Part shown: positions 1 through 13,370 of the stretch, piece after piece
Layout of the letters: the number at the start of each line of letters is the position of its first letter
Position numbering within the stretch: position 1 is the first letter of the stretch
Assembly: GCA_013397455.1 (NCBI GenBank)
Contig: VYZB01000015.1
Location: 695,963-759,962, forward strand
Direction of reading: 5' to 3'
DNA: 64,000 nt
Source of the DNA: Crotophaga sulcirostris
Taxonomy: Eukaryota > Chordata > Aves > Cuculiformes > Crotophagidae
The notes under the pieces: generated by a model
Database searches by the model: none
Told to the model about the DNA's origin: nothing
Seen by the model: the letters and a program-made list of their open reading frames with translations, nothing else
Translations under genes and position numbers: made by a program

Positions 1-1559
<1,559 letters not shown>

Positions 1560-2690
1560 TTGGTGGAGTTCAAGGTCGTGACGGATATGGGATAGACAAT
1601 GAATATAGTCAGGACCCTAAATTTTAGGAAAGCAAACTTCCAGCTCTTCAGGGAGTTAGTCAGTAGGACCACCTGGGAAATGGTCCTTAGGGACAAAGGA
1701 GCAGAACAGAGTTGGCAAGTATTTAAGGATGCTTTCCATATAGCTCAAGAGTGATCAGTCCCCAGATGTAGGAAGTCAGGCAGGGAAGGGAAAAGACCAG
1801 CATGGCTGAGTCAAGACCTGCTGGTCAAACTAAAGAGCAAGAGTGAACTGTACAGGCAGTGCAAGCAGGGACAGGGAACTTGGGAAGAGTATAGGGATGC
1901 TGCCCAGTTGTGTAGGGATGGGGTCAGGAAGGCCAAGGCGCAGCTGGAGCAGAACTTGGCAAGTGATGTAAAGTATAACAAGAAGGGCTTCTAGTGACCT
2001 TGTATCAATGGATGAGGAGAAGGTTGAGGTACTCAACTTTTTTGCCTCAGTCTTCACTGACAACCACTGTCCTCACGCCTCCTGAATCAATGGCAAACAA
2101 GATGGACACCGGGGCAGTAAAGCCCCTCCCACTGTAGGGGAAAATTGGAAAATCAGTTTTGTGACCACTTGAGGAACCTGTGGGACCTGATGAGATGCAT
2201 CCCAGAGTCCTGAGCAAATTGGATAATTTGGTTTCCAAGCCACTCTCCATGATATTTGAAAAGTCATTGCATTCAAGGGAAGACCCTGGCGACTGGAAGA
2301 AGGGCATCACTGTGCCCATTTTTAAAAAGGGTAGAAAGGAGGACTCTGGGAACTACTGACCTGTCAGCCTCCCCTCTGTGTCTGAGAAGATCATGGAACG
2401 ATCCTCCTAGAAGCTATTCTAAAGCATATGGAGGACAAGGAGATGATTTGATACAGACAGCATAGCTTCACCAAGGGCAAGACTTGCCTGCGCATCCTAG
2501 CGGGTTTCTATAATGGGTCTTCCAGTACCTAAAGGGAACCTACAAGAAGGCTGGGTGGGGACTTTTTACAAGGGCATGTATTGATAGGATGATGGAGAAT
2601 GGCTTTAAAATGGAAGGGGGAAGATTTAGATTAGACATTAGCAAGAAATTCTTCCACAATGAGAGTGGTGAGACGCTGGTTTTGCTTGTA
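1560..2690 (+). mobile_element. CR1 LINE, ORF2 fragment with internal deletion
   Basis: This is a decayed copy of the avian CR1 non-LTR retrotransposon. Conceptual translation with frameshifts gives the linker between endonuclease and reverse transcriptase (TWEEYRDAAQ, then VRKAKAQLEQ near 1920-1950). The start of the reverse transcriptase follows (DPGDWKKGITVPIFKKGRK at about 2282, then PVSLPSVSEKIMER and a GFTKGK-like stretch near 2470). Just after 2510 the sequence jumps to the far C-terminal part (FQYLKG, then a GGRFRLDISKKFF-like stretch at 2520-2670). Roughly the catalytic half of the reverse transcriptase is therefore deleted, and the 3' UTR with its octamer tail is also missing. The copy has many stops and cannot be active. 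CR1 identity is clear from the protein match; the subfamily is not assigned. Confidence 0.88.
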
Positions 2691-5600
2691 AGTATTTCGT
2701 AATTGTTTGTAGCATCAGCTGTAATTTACTAATGTGGTGTTTACTCTGTGACGGTGTTTGAGTGTCCTTGTCATTTGATTTAAATCTTCCTTTCATAAGC
2801 ACTACATTTCTGGTATATCTTGGTTGTAGAGAAACGTAGGGTGCACTGACTGAATTATATTCCTCTGTTCCACAAAGAGCTCTACATGTCTCAATTTTGT
2901 ATGTGTAAGTCTTTAAAATGTTTTGACATTCTTTGAAGGAAGGATACCTCCTAAATGTTTGATATACAATTCCACTCCTGAATCCTCTTTCAAATATGTT
3001 TCTTCTGAAGCTAACCTTGCTTGAATGCTGCCCACATTCACCTTTGTATGTGCTAATGCAATCTGATTATCTGTATCTAAAATGGTGCATGCATAATCAA
3101 AAGGATCTAGTGTAGCAGAGGCTGTTACTACATGACATTATTAGTGTTAAAGAATTCATGCTATTTCATATTTATTGTGCATGTTTAACAAGCAGTGAGT
3201 AAAAATGTTGATCTAGTTTATGTTTCTTTAGGAAAAAAAAAGGTCACAAAATGGGGAGATATCTATTAAAATGACCTTGAGGACATGTCTTCCTAACATT
3301 TTGCGGTCAAGATTATGAAGTTCTGTCCACTGTTAAGAATCTACAGAGGCTCAAGGCTCTTGCCCTGAAGGGCTTTACCTCTGTTGCAGATTCATAGCTT
3401 AGGCTCTCTGCAGGAGTTGGACTTGTCATCCATTGATGGTGGCAATCCTTTTGACTCATTTCATACCTCTTCAGAAGTGACGCTATGGAAAAGCCAGTCC
3501 TTTTCTCTATTTGCTGTCACACACACTGATTCAGTACAATGGCTATCATAAACTGCTTGCAAATCTACCACCATTGAAAAAATAGCAAACTTGATTTCAA
3601 ATTTCTGACAGAGAATTGATCTCAGTTACTGAAACCAGGTGGCAGGTGAACGACGGTCTCTGTATTTCCAGGTGCAGGATGTTGAGATTTTTAACAGTTA
3701 TCAATAAGACGTCCGGAAAATATACATTGCTATTGGAAATGTGAATTTTTGTGTTAAGACAGTAGATTATTATAAAAAAGCAAGTACTTTCCCCTAATAT
3801 GTAGTGACTGCAATATTTTTGTAGCTCCTCTTTCTGCTCCCCAAAGCCTATATAAATAACAGGGAAAATTCTGGAGTGCTCTGGGGCTTCAAAACTCCCT
3901 TATTTGAGAAAAATAAAAAGAACTGTGTAGAGAGTCAATATTAAGAAGTCACGAATAATAAGTTTCTACTTGTTGAATAGAATAACCCATATGTGATTAT
4001 CATGTATAATGTAAACGCCTAAAGAAACAAAGAGAACTGAACAACTTGGGTGATTTAAGTGTATTGCAGAAAAGCCTTGTGAAGGCTTTCCAGTAAGGTA
4101 TAAGAAAGTCTATACTCACCTCCAAACATTTTCTGTAAGTTTGCCTCCTTCATGTGCAGAAAAATTATCCCAATTAACCACTTCTACAGGATACCATGTT
4201 CAAAGGCAGCACCTATGTTTCTGCATCTCAAGCTGTTAATAATTAAGTGTTAGAGATAAAACTGGTGGAGAAAGGAGGTATTTTACTAGTCCAACTCTGG
4301 TAGCACGTTTAATCACACGGTTGTGAAAAACAATACCAACTTCTTAATACTTATGGCATCCATCACTAAGCAAAAAGGCCAAATGAATAATGGGAAAAAA
4401 CTAATTGATTTTTAAAAGTGTGGTTTACATTAGGTTTCGTATTTTGTTCCAGTATGGGGATCTAATAAGGTAACACATTAATAATGAATTAGAAATCACA
4501 TGAATGTTACGGTGCTCAGTATTCAAATGTTAAGAAAAGTCAGGTGGAAATTATTTAACTTCCAAATGCAAAAACAGATGTTATGGAAAGATTAAACTGC
4601 TTTTTGCTATTTTGTCTGCATATTAGTAAGGGAGGGCTGACATTAGGAGCTTACCATGGGAATGGAATGAATCTGGGGAAAAATGTGTATGAACAAGCTG
4701 AGTACTGAGTTAACTTGTACTGATTTAGAATTGACTGTTTTGGGTCTGTGTATCCTGCAGAAGGGGAAGGGGAGAAAAGGCAATGACAATTTAACTCTTA
4801 TACCACAACAAAAGAGGATGTTTAGAAACACATTGGGAGAATTATAAAATGATTATGTGCATAGCTGAGGTTTACCAGGCACATTGTGGCATTCTGCTTG
4901 AGACTGAGAAACTGTTGTGAGAGGAAGAAACTGAATTTTTTTCTATATGGCTAGCCTCAATATTTTGATAAATAAACACAAAAATTTTGTCATGTTACCC
5001 TCCTTAAAATGATGACAAAAGTGTTAAATACAGGGAGAAATCCAATAGTCTTTTTTTTACCTTTGAAACAATTTTTCTTCTTATAGCCTTCTTCTAATAT
5101 AATTATTTTCATTCAGAAAGCTATTTTGGTTGTGTTTCTTTTTCTTTTTGCAAAATAAAAAAAAAGTCTCTTAAAGCAGGGGAATTTTCCCATCAGTTGA
5201 AGACAGCAAAATATATCAGTATGACTTATAAAATTGACAATTACATTAAAAAAAATGCAATGAGTTTGTATTAAACGAAGGAGCCCTTTGCAAAAGCTGC
5301 AAAGCAACATTTTGCAGTCAGATAAGAGCTAAAGAGAAAGAATTTTATATTTCTGTCAATTATATGATGTATTCCATATCAGTGGTCTCTGGGTAGGGGT
5401 TTTTCAAGTGCAGATCCAGATGCCAGGCTTTATTATATTATTGATAACAACACATTGTCCTTTATGTTTGCAATAGAGGCTGACTTTAAATCAAAGCACC
5501 AGGAACTGTATGTAACCTGTGTGAAAGTGCATGCTGCAATGCTGGTTGTCCAGGTATCCACCTTGGGACTAGCAGGTCATGGCTCCTGAGCAGCGCATAA

Positions 5601-5790
5601 ACCCATGTGTCTCCTGCAGAAACTAGTGCATGGAACGTGGGTAATGTGGCATAGCCTAGGTCTCATCTTGAGATTCTGGACCTGCAACATGACCGAAGAT
5701 GTGTGCACTTGCACCTGGGAGTGGGGAAGTGTCCCTAGACTGATATTTTACGAAGATGTAGAGAAATATGCATTGTTATTTCTCATGTGT
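2691..5790. other. Unique AT-rich DNA, no gene seen
   Basis: About 3.1 kb without a recognisable gene or repeat family. All frames are short and closed. Short A or T runs near 3233 and 5156 are the only low-complexity features. Confidence 0.55.
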
Positions 5791-6060
5791 AATAGAATAG
5801 AATAGAAAAGACCATTTCAATTGGAAGGAACCTACAACAATCATCTGGTCCAGCTGTCTGATCAATTCAGTGCTGACTAAGAGTTAAAGCATGTTAAGGG
5901 CATTGTCCAAATGCCTCTTAAACGATGCCAGGCTTGCAGCATTGACTATCTCACCTGTTCCAGTGTTTGACCATCCTCTTGGTAAATAAATGCTTCCTAA
6001 CATCCAGTCTAAATCTGCCATGACGCAGCTTTGAACCATTGTGTAGTGATGAAATAGTAC
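5791..6060 (-). mobile_element. CR1 LINE 3' end, reversed
   Basis: The block opens with tandem AATAG units (5791-5810), the 3' tail type of one group of avian CR1 elements read backwards. It continues with the reversed CR1 3' UTR and ORF2 end: the stretches around CATCTGGTCCAGCTG, CCAAATGCCTCTTAAAC, CCAGTGTTTGACCA and GCTTCCTAACATCCAGTC correspond to the remembered consensus. It is a 5'-truncated copy, as most CR1 insertions are. The boundary at the high-coordinate end is approximate. Confidence 0.88.
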
Positions 6061-6655
6061 CTTGTCCGTAAGCTTCTAGTATGATTTGGTAGAACTGCTT
6101 GTGGAATAAGACATGGTTTAACTCTAAGTTCTGTTTAAAATATGTGGAGTGGACTTTACTGCACTTTTCTTGGTTTAGGACTTTCTAGAGTGAGATGACT
6201 AGCCTAAGCCCTAGGGCTGTTTCTTTTAGTATTGGAAGGAATTGTTCTGTTCCAGAAGAGAGTTCATTTTGTTCTAAGATAAGTCAGATGAATTATCTTC
6301 TGGAGGTGCTTATATCTCGCTAATAACTCTAAAGGAAAGCTATGAGTAGCTTAGTGTCTAACATTTAGATACTTAATGTTCAATGGAAAGATGCTAGATC
6401 AGAGAAATTACTCTCTTTGATGTGGTCTTCAGTAGGAAGATGATAAAAAAGCCACTTCTTTGTCAATTTGGGAGGCTTTGACCTTTGACCACTATCAAAT
6501 GCGATATAATATAGGAGAAGTTTCAAAAATGTTCATTTTGTCACACAGCTATAGGCTTAATTGGTGAATTAAACTATGATGAGCAACGTGTCTATTATCT
6601 ATTATTCAGTAAAATTTGGCAACTAACGCGTGTCCTTTTAGAATTGAGTTATTGG

Positions 6656-6703
6656 TATACTACTACTACTACTACTACTGCTACTAGTGCTACTGCTACT
6701 ATA
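6656..6703. repeat. (TAC)n trinucleotide microsatellite
   Basis: About 15 units of TAC/CTA. The first eight are pure, followed by units changed to TGC or TAG. It lies in otherwise unique AT-rich DNA. Confidence 0.9.
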
Positions 6704-7013
6704 AATTAACCAAAAAAGATCAGATGTAATGCATAGCGGGTATTGATTATTAGCCTCTGAACAGCTCTAGAAGGTGAAAGTGAACAATGTTTTCCTATAA
6801 ACAAGTGAAAGTAATATTTTCAGACAGACCATAAAGGGCTGTCTTTTGAAAATGAGCATCCAACTTCTGGAATAGTTGAGCACCCACACTTTTATGAGGG
6901 GCAGAAGGAACTGGAATTGTCACTGAATACCGGCTATCATTTTTAATATGTGGGGAAAAGCACACTGCAGAACAGAAAGAAATCAATATCTAATATATTA
7001 CTATGTAACTATA

Positions 7014-7290
7014 TGCCAAACCAATATTAGAAATAGAGTAGTGTAAAAAAATAAAATAAATATTACAAGGACACAGAGAAATAAAAGAGAAATATTTCTG
7101 GGCCAAAAATAAATCCATATTGAGTATATTTATCTGCATTCCAAATCCAAATCTGCTTTCCAAATCAATACCGAAGACAGACGACTAGTGTGAAAAGAAC
7201 AGAAATATTACCAGGATGGAAAAGAAATCCATACTGAGAGTGTTTATCTACATTCCAAAACAATATTGGAGAGAGCCTGAAATCAGATAT
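7014..7290. repeat. Diverged tandem repeat, about three units
   Basis: Three related segments follow one another. Each carries a CCAAAnCAATAnnnGA core (at about 7016, 7159 and 7254). The first two cores are followed by AnTAGTGTnAAAA and AAATATTACnAGGA; the longer AAATCCATAnTGAG plus TTTATCTnCATTCCAAA block occurs at about 7110 and again at 7225. Unit spacing is uneven (about 143 and 95 bp). I recognise no family; it looks like an old local duplication. Confidence 0.6.
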
Positions 7291-9531
7291 TTGTTATATT
7301 CCATTTAATCTAATTTTACATTATGACATCCAGAGTTCAAAAGAAACTAAAAATTGAATAACATTCTTGGAAGAGGAGAAAGTGTACCATCCAAACACAC
7401 CAACTGGCTGCACATGAAGCCAAATGGTGTTCAGTATGTGCATTCAAATACTCTGAATCAATGCATTTCCTCTGCTGTCTATAAATACTGCTTACCCTAC
7501 CAACTCTTTCTCACTTGCAGACACTGGAATGTTTATAAATTAATTACAGCTGCTGAAAGGAGAAGCAGTAACTTAATGTATGTTTCAATTTAGAAAATAC
7601 TGTTCATAACCCTTTCAGCAAAAGGAATGAAAGGACCTCTGATCGGTACCTTTACATAGTAATGCTTTGCAGCGGGCTACTGAGATTCTCAGTATTAGGA
7701 AACAGCATTAGTGGTGACTCAACTACTACATGTTCTGTCATAACCACTGCTGGAGTAAGACAACATAAGAGAGCTAAAACATGTCCCTGGATGTGAGAAG
7801 AAAGTGGCATTTTTCTTGTAACTGAGCCTGACACCAATGTTAGCAATAGAGTTATGTTAGTTGTTGATCTGTGCGTCTCTGCATGAGCAACAGATGCATA
7901 GGCTCCTTAAGCAGCAGCAGAGCGGAAGAAAATGGAACAACTATTACTGTTTTTTCTGTCAAAGTTGAAAAGAAATATTATCATTGTGGCAGCCTCTTTC
8001 ATCACTTCTTTATTCCATTTTCTGCTCCAGGCTTTTCAAAAACAGCAGTAGCAGTGACACATAATTAGAAAAACAGGAATTAATCATATAAACATTGAGT
8101 ATAGGTTATTCTAGGATGTTTCTGATAGGCTGGGTGTATGGTAGTTGTGGTCAGCCAGTGCTACTAAGACAATATTTCTCACATGACATTTTTTCAGTGT
8201 AAAACTGCTACTAACTTCCATCGCATGAAATAATTGGCCTTTTGCTTGGACCAGTGTAAAATGCAACATACTTACAGGATAAATCAATGATCTGCCACGT
8301 GTCAATAGCAAATCATGACCAGAAGTGATTTTCCTAATATTATTTAAGGGGTTGTATGAATAAGTTAAGAAACAACCTCACTGTAAAGCTGCAGCATCCA
8401 CCTGCCTCGGGTCAGAGCTTCTGTCTATAGACTCCTCACCTTCTGCCTTAATTTCATATGAAGATTTATAGGAATAATACATGTATATACAGTGACTGGC
8501 AATACCTTGTGGTTCATAAAAAGGATGTGATTACAATATAAGTAATTGCACAGACTCTAGCAAAATATTATCCACAGTAAAGAGCAATTGCACTTGTGAC
8601 AGCCTCTTTGTTGCTATGGTATCTCTTCCCATGCCTTTGGCTAATCTGTCACTAGGAGAAATTTGCAGCTGTCTCAGCACGTTTCTTGTTGCTAACTCAG
8701 AGATCCACTGTCATTAAAATAGCAATAAGTGATATGTACACATTTTCCTAAAAATACATACAAGTTTCAGGGGGCAAATGAGCTGGTAATGGAAATAGGA
8801 CGACTTTTTGTGGGGTCAAGCTAGCTTTTTGTGTCAGTCAGTAGTTACTGTTTTAATCTAGCATCACAATTCTTTCACGTTGAAGCTCTGTGGTTTTTGT
8901 AGGGCACCTAAACACTAATCTTTTGGGACACATGGACATTCTGATTGAAGAAATCAGCATTCCAACCAACACATGTTACAAGGAATCAAAAGTATTCAGG
9001 GCTATACAATTTACTGATTTTCTTAAAAATAGCTGCTATACATCCAAAGTATGTCTTTAACATGATGTTGGCATGCCTAGGTCTACCCTATGAAAAGATT
9101 CCTGTTGCAAGTTGACACTTCACATGAGTTTAGACCTACAACCTGATGATCTGTGGGTCACAAGAAATCTAGACAAGACATAGTCCTTTCTCCAAAGGCA
9201 AACGTACTTAAAATTACCCATGAAACACAAGTTATGTTTAAAAGGATTAAAGGAAGAGTGCTGTGGTGTGGAATGTTACAAACAAACTCATAGACTGAAA
9301 ACATGGTAAAAATTGTTGGGTAGGTGAAGACAATCGAAACATCCAACTCCTAAGACATTTTCAGTCTCGAATTCTGTTTAGTTCTGTTCTGTCTTTGGGT
9401 CCTATGGTTACTGATATTAAGAACTGAGAAACATCAGAAGACAGAAGGGATTAAAGGCAAAGAAGGAGCTTGTCAATGCATTACTATACTTAAAAGAAAA
9501 TAATTTCTAAACTCAGAATAGTATTTTCATT
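7291..9531. other. Unique AT-rich DNA, no gene seen
   Basis: No gene or repeat family recognised. All open frames are under 80 codons and none contains a motif I can name. Confidence 0.5.
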
Positions 9532-9786
9532 TTATTTATTTGCAACTTTTGCCCAGAAGTCGTGCAATTTTTCCTTATTTTTTTCAATGCCTTTTTGCAT
9601 CGCCTTGTGAATACACAGAGTCTTGTCTCTAGCTATTCTAATTTTTTTGTGAGTAGACACACTGTACACATCATAAGAAATGAAATCTTTTGCAATCCCT
9701 TCATCACACTTGCGGACTGTTAGTAATATATGTTGTGGTTTATACATTTTTATGAGGGAATAGTTTTTCCTAAGGTAAGACTGCAG
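9532..9786 (-). pseudogene. Protein-like open segment, possible decayed gene (3' piece)
   Basis: An 84-codon open stretch on the minus strand, closed upstream by a TAG and ending in TAA. The composition is protein-like: charged and balanced, not the Phe/Leu/Ser-rich product expected from random AT-rich DNA. Short landmarks are YLRKNYSLIK near its start, HILLTVRKC, DKTLCIHKAMQKG and KLHDFW near its end. The order of an L..YL..N motif, a beta-like LTV stretch and a TLxxHKAMQKG stretch weakly recalls the tandem ubiquitin-like modules of the FAM111 family. I do not consider that established. No protease domain was found downstream on this strand. It is one of several such minus-strand segments between 12.66 and 9.53 kb. 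Confidence 0.3.
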
Positions 9787-9972
9787 CTAGCATCCATTGT
9801 AAATCATCATTTTAGCTTCTGCAGAACCTGAAAATTGACAGAGTTACTCTGAAATAAAAGGAAAATATTTCTGCAATATTTAAAGAAAAATGCAAATGGA
9901 TTTCAGTCATATGTCATTAATTACCTAACCAGTGATTTTTGGAAGCACTACTTTTTTCTACGTGGAAATACT

Positions 9973-10371
9973 CTACTCCATCAGTCCAACTAAGAGGTTT
10001 TCTGCCTTTGTCCCAAAAGATTCAACTTGTGATTTATTTTTGTTTCCTTTCTTTTTTCCCCAACTTGTCCTTTGCTGGCACATTTGAGATATTGACCTCA
10101 TGCTTGGAGAATAATTTTCTACCTCTATGATGGAAAATAAGAATGAGTTCTGAAAGGCTGTATGTAAATTACTGGGTTTCATTGCTTCTCCATAAAGTGG
10201 AAAAGTCCTGACATGGAAATCAAAGACGTTTCCACTCTCATTTGCAGCTCCATTCTGCCAGTCTCTTTGCCCTTTCACAGCTGTGCAAGAAGGAATCTTT
10301 GAATATCTAGCAGTCCTTTTTAGTTTTCCTGGACAATCTTTGTCAACTTCTACTACCTCACAAGTTACCAC
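9973..10371 (-). pseudogene. Longest protein-like open segment of the region, 132 codons
   Basis: An open frame of 132 codons from an ATG on the minus strand, with balanced composition and no low-complexity bias. Landmarks are EVVEVDKDCPGKLKRTARY near the N-terminus, VFDFHVRTFPLYGEAMK in the middle and a lysine-rich WGKKKGNKNK stretch toward the end. No signal peptide or membrane segment is visible. The VRTFPLYGEAMK..LHTAF order again weakly recalls FAM111-type ubiquitin-like modules. The next segment on the strand begins only after stops and frameshifts, so I read it as part of a decayed gene or as an exon, not as an intact gene. Product unidentified. Confidence 0.33.
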
Positions 10372-10638
10372 ATAGGATGATGATATTCAAATGCCAGTAT
10401 GGTGTGAGTCATGCCGGCATGCTCTAAATCTAGTGCTTCTTCCTTGTCTCACCCTCCTTTGCAGTCTGTAATGGCTTTTTTGGATCATTTCTGCAAGTCA
10501 GGAATAATACATTTCAGCTCAGAGGGACTGCAGTGTTCTGAAACCTTGCATTACCTGCTACCTAAATAGCTGCAGGCAGAACTTTTGCCTTTTTCCATGT
10601 GTATTTAGAGCAGAATTAAAAAAAAAGTACATCACTGC

Positions 10639-10809
10639 TTAGTTGCAGAACCGATAGTGGAGTGGAAAAGTGGCCCCCAACTGTCCGAAATGTATTACTT
10701 CCAATTCTCCAAAATCCCATTCTTTTCTTGAGGTATTTCCTTGTTCATTAGGCCTGTTCATAGAAAATCTCAGAAGTACTGCCTTTTTGCAGCTCTGCTT
10801 TTCTGCCTT
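10639..10809 (-). pseudogene. Exon-like open segment with a good splice acceptor
   Basis: On the minus strand a pyrimidine-rich tract ending in CATTAG immediately precedes 10809. From there 56 codons are open before TAA at 10641-10639. The product is protein-like, with landmarks KKAVLLRFSMNRPNEQ and KEWDFGELEVIHFGQL. The acceptor and the open frame together suggest a terminal exon or its relic. No homologue is recognised. It lies between the other minus-strand segments and probably belongs with them. Confidence 0.3.
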
Positions 10810-12332
10810 CTAATGAGGGAGGAAGGAAATGGATAATAATCAACATCAAGCAAAGAATGTCAGTCATATAAAGCTGTATGCACAGTCACCATTGGAGGAC
10901 TGAACAACTATCAAACCAACTGAAATCAGATTACTCAGATATTATTATTCCCTTGCAGAGCAAAGAGAGCATTGTTGTAAATCTTATTTTTCCAGATAGC
11001 CATATCCTAACTGAGAACTGTTCAAAATGAAGAAAAAAAATGTATTTCAGGCAAGAATAAATGGAAGATTGACTAAATTAAAAAAGAAGAGGACCAACAT
11101 AAAATTAATTTCCATAAGAATTTGAAAATTGTTAATTTGTTCAGAGCTTGTACTTTACTCCTTTCACCCTGATGAACACCACATTCATCTTAGGAAAGAC
11201 ACTACTGCTGTGTATGGAGAAAATACTCCAAAGACTTTATATGTTCTATAAAATGGATTTTGATTTTTCTTTACTGCATTATTATCATACACACTATCAT
11301 TCATTCCCTTCCATATTTGCAGTGAGAAATGTCACAGAGCTCTGAAATGGAGATTCTAGGTGAAGCTACAAATTATCCAGTTCCTCATGACTTATTTGTA
11401 TTATGTGACCTGTAGAATGATACTGGCAAGATACAAACAGAAGTGAACAAAAGTGTGTCTCCAGTTTATGAAGATGGATTTGATCTCAAGGAAACAATGG
11501 TTTGTGTCTAACCAACACATATCTACAAACTCAGTAGCAGAAGAAGATTTGAGAATTTTAGTGGAGCTGAATATCTTAAGAGGTCCAAATCAGCTTTACC
11601 TCTTCAAGATCAAGAATGCCATTAAATATCTTGCTGATGTCAGCCAACAGAACAACAGTTTGTTCCTTCATTTTGAATTCAATCTTTGTGGCTCAGGAAC
11701 ATGCCCCTGCCAAAGGAAGACAAAAAAACTTTACTGCTGCTTTTGCTGTTACCAGTTCAGGCAAATGCACTGAAAAATCAACGTAATTGTTCTTCGAGAA
11801 ATCTGAGATCCTTTTGTTTGACCTCCTTGTCATCATTTTAGAGTGACCTGGGAAAACAAGAGCAGAGCAAGTCTATGACCTTCAAGGTATCATTGTAATT
11901 CCAGTTGTTACTAATTATTGTTCAACATTTTCAAAGTCCAAAAAAGGAAGAGGAGATTTTCTCCTAGAATGCAACTTGGCAAATTTGAAACTGATTACTT
12001 GCAAAGCCAGTTTCTTCTTGGAGGGTCATTCAAGAAATTACCAGTCCCTTTTCTCTCTTTTGACCTTAAAGTACATCATTTACATTCATGAAATTTGAAG
12101 GCAACAACATCTTCAGAGTCTTTTGGTCTTTCCTTCATTACTCGAGATTTTAGAATACCAGTGTCTAATTGTGATTAGCTACTAACGATTCATTCATACT
12201 TGCCTTGCCTTGGGTCATATATTCATCAGAAGATAAAGAGAAGATGCAGATATGAAGACAACTGGCCAGGTTCTCTAAGCAAGACAAATTAAATTTAATA
12301 CCAAAGCAGGTTCTAAGTTAAATTTCTGGAGT
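10810..12332 (-). other. Interval with further short protein-like minus-strand pieces
   Basis: Between the better segments there are shorter open stretches on the same strand in different frames. One at about 11185-11340 contains NPFYRTYKVFGVFSPYTAVV. One at about 11585-11830 contains YVDFSVHLPELVTAKAAVK and one internal stop. One at about 11410-11560 contains CWLDTNHCFLEIKSIF. The plus strand also has a 106-codon frame at 11453-11773, which I take to be the shadow. None matches a family I know. Confidence 0.25.
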
Positions 12333-12659
12333 TCATATTTTCCTTTGGCAGGATACATCTTTTCTGTGTACTGTGAAGTTCAAAAACAGCACTAAGTTGA
12401 TCCCCAGTACAGAGGAATTACAGGAAGTTATAACTTTCACCTGGAAATCTCCATAATTCTCAAGCAAGAAGGCATTTCAAATCAGTTCAGGAATGATGCT
12501 GGTAACATGCATCAGTTTATCATGAGTTCGGGGACTAATACGGGGAAAAGCATCAAAGCCATCATTTTCTGTAATCAATACCAGTGTGCTATGCTATCTT
12601 CTTACAAGAATGCCACAGAAAGACAGTGAAATTTTGTCATCTACATGGAACTTCAAACA
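12333..12659 (-). pseudogene. Protein-like segment with two in-frame stops (5' piece)
   Basis: A 109-codon stretch in one minus-strand frame, interrupted by TAG after the landmark SFCGILVRR and by TGA inside an IIPEL..NAFLLENYGDF stretch, and ended by TGA. The TGA could be a decayed CGA. Another landmark is STLVLITENDGFDAF. The composition is strongly protein-like. I cannot name the family. It is the most upstream of the protein-like segments on this strand. Confidence 0.32.
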
Positions 12660-13306
12660 TAAACTGTGGCTATGCTCTCTATTTTGTGCTTATTTATTTA
12701 CTTATTAAACTGACAGTCCTAGTTTATCTTCTATCTTCTTTATTTTTCTGATGACCAAGATAACTACAGCTGTTAGTTGGGAATCAGCAATAACCTTGAC
12801 TGCTTCTAAGTGAATGAGGCCTTATGTATTTTTCCCTGGTCAGTGAGAAATTCTTCTAATCGTTCATCTATGTCAGCTTTTAGGTGAATAGACCTTGAAT
12901 CTTCCTTTTCCATGGTTCTATTAAGACTTAAGACAGGGTGACAGGGATTTTTCTGAAATCCTACAAATATGCCACCTTTCTTCCATTTCTTATCTGTGTT
13001 AGAATGATGGCGTGGTGGATACTCATACTGGAGAAAGCTAAAATTAGATTCCTTTAAACTAATTTTATATTCTCTGAATGGATACCCACCACCCTGTCAG
13101 CATCCACTGCTTTCACTAAAATTTCTCTAAGCATGGGAAAGTCTTTTCTTCATGTGGAGATTTTAAATGGATGGAAAGAGAGAGGAAAATAATCAAAGTG
13201 TTTCAAGTTGATACTGATTCATTGTTTTTAAACCTTTTTTTTTTCCTGCCTGGATGTTGCTCTGCTGTTTTCTAACTTGTTTTTCAGTTGTCTTATATTC
13301 CCTCAG

Positions 13307-13370
13307 CTGTGGCAGTATTCCTGGAGCCAAATGTGAGTGCACTACCTCAAAATGCCAGCAGTGGAAGCTG
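13307..13370 (+). other. Candidate 64-nt exon
   Basis: A pyrimidine tract ending in CCCTCAG (acceptor) precedes 13307 and a near-consensus donor GTAAGC follows 13370. One frame is open and cysteine-rich (CGSIPGAKCECTTSKCQQWK). A second acceptor ending at 13287 would lengthen it to 83 nt. Such a combination can occur by chance, and no neighbouring coding exon was found, so a non-coding transcript or chance are the alternatives. Confidence 0.15.

Noticed and set aside
10412..10423. 12-base perfect palindrome CATGCCGGCATG
   Set aside because: Short palindromes of this size are expected by chance in 64 kb and nothing around it suggests a function.
11453..11773. 106-codon plus-strand frame
   Set aside because: It overlaps the more coherent run of protein-like segments on the minus strand and shows no motif of its own.
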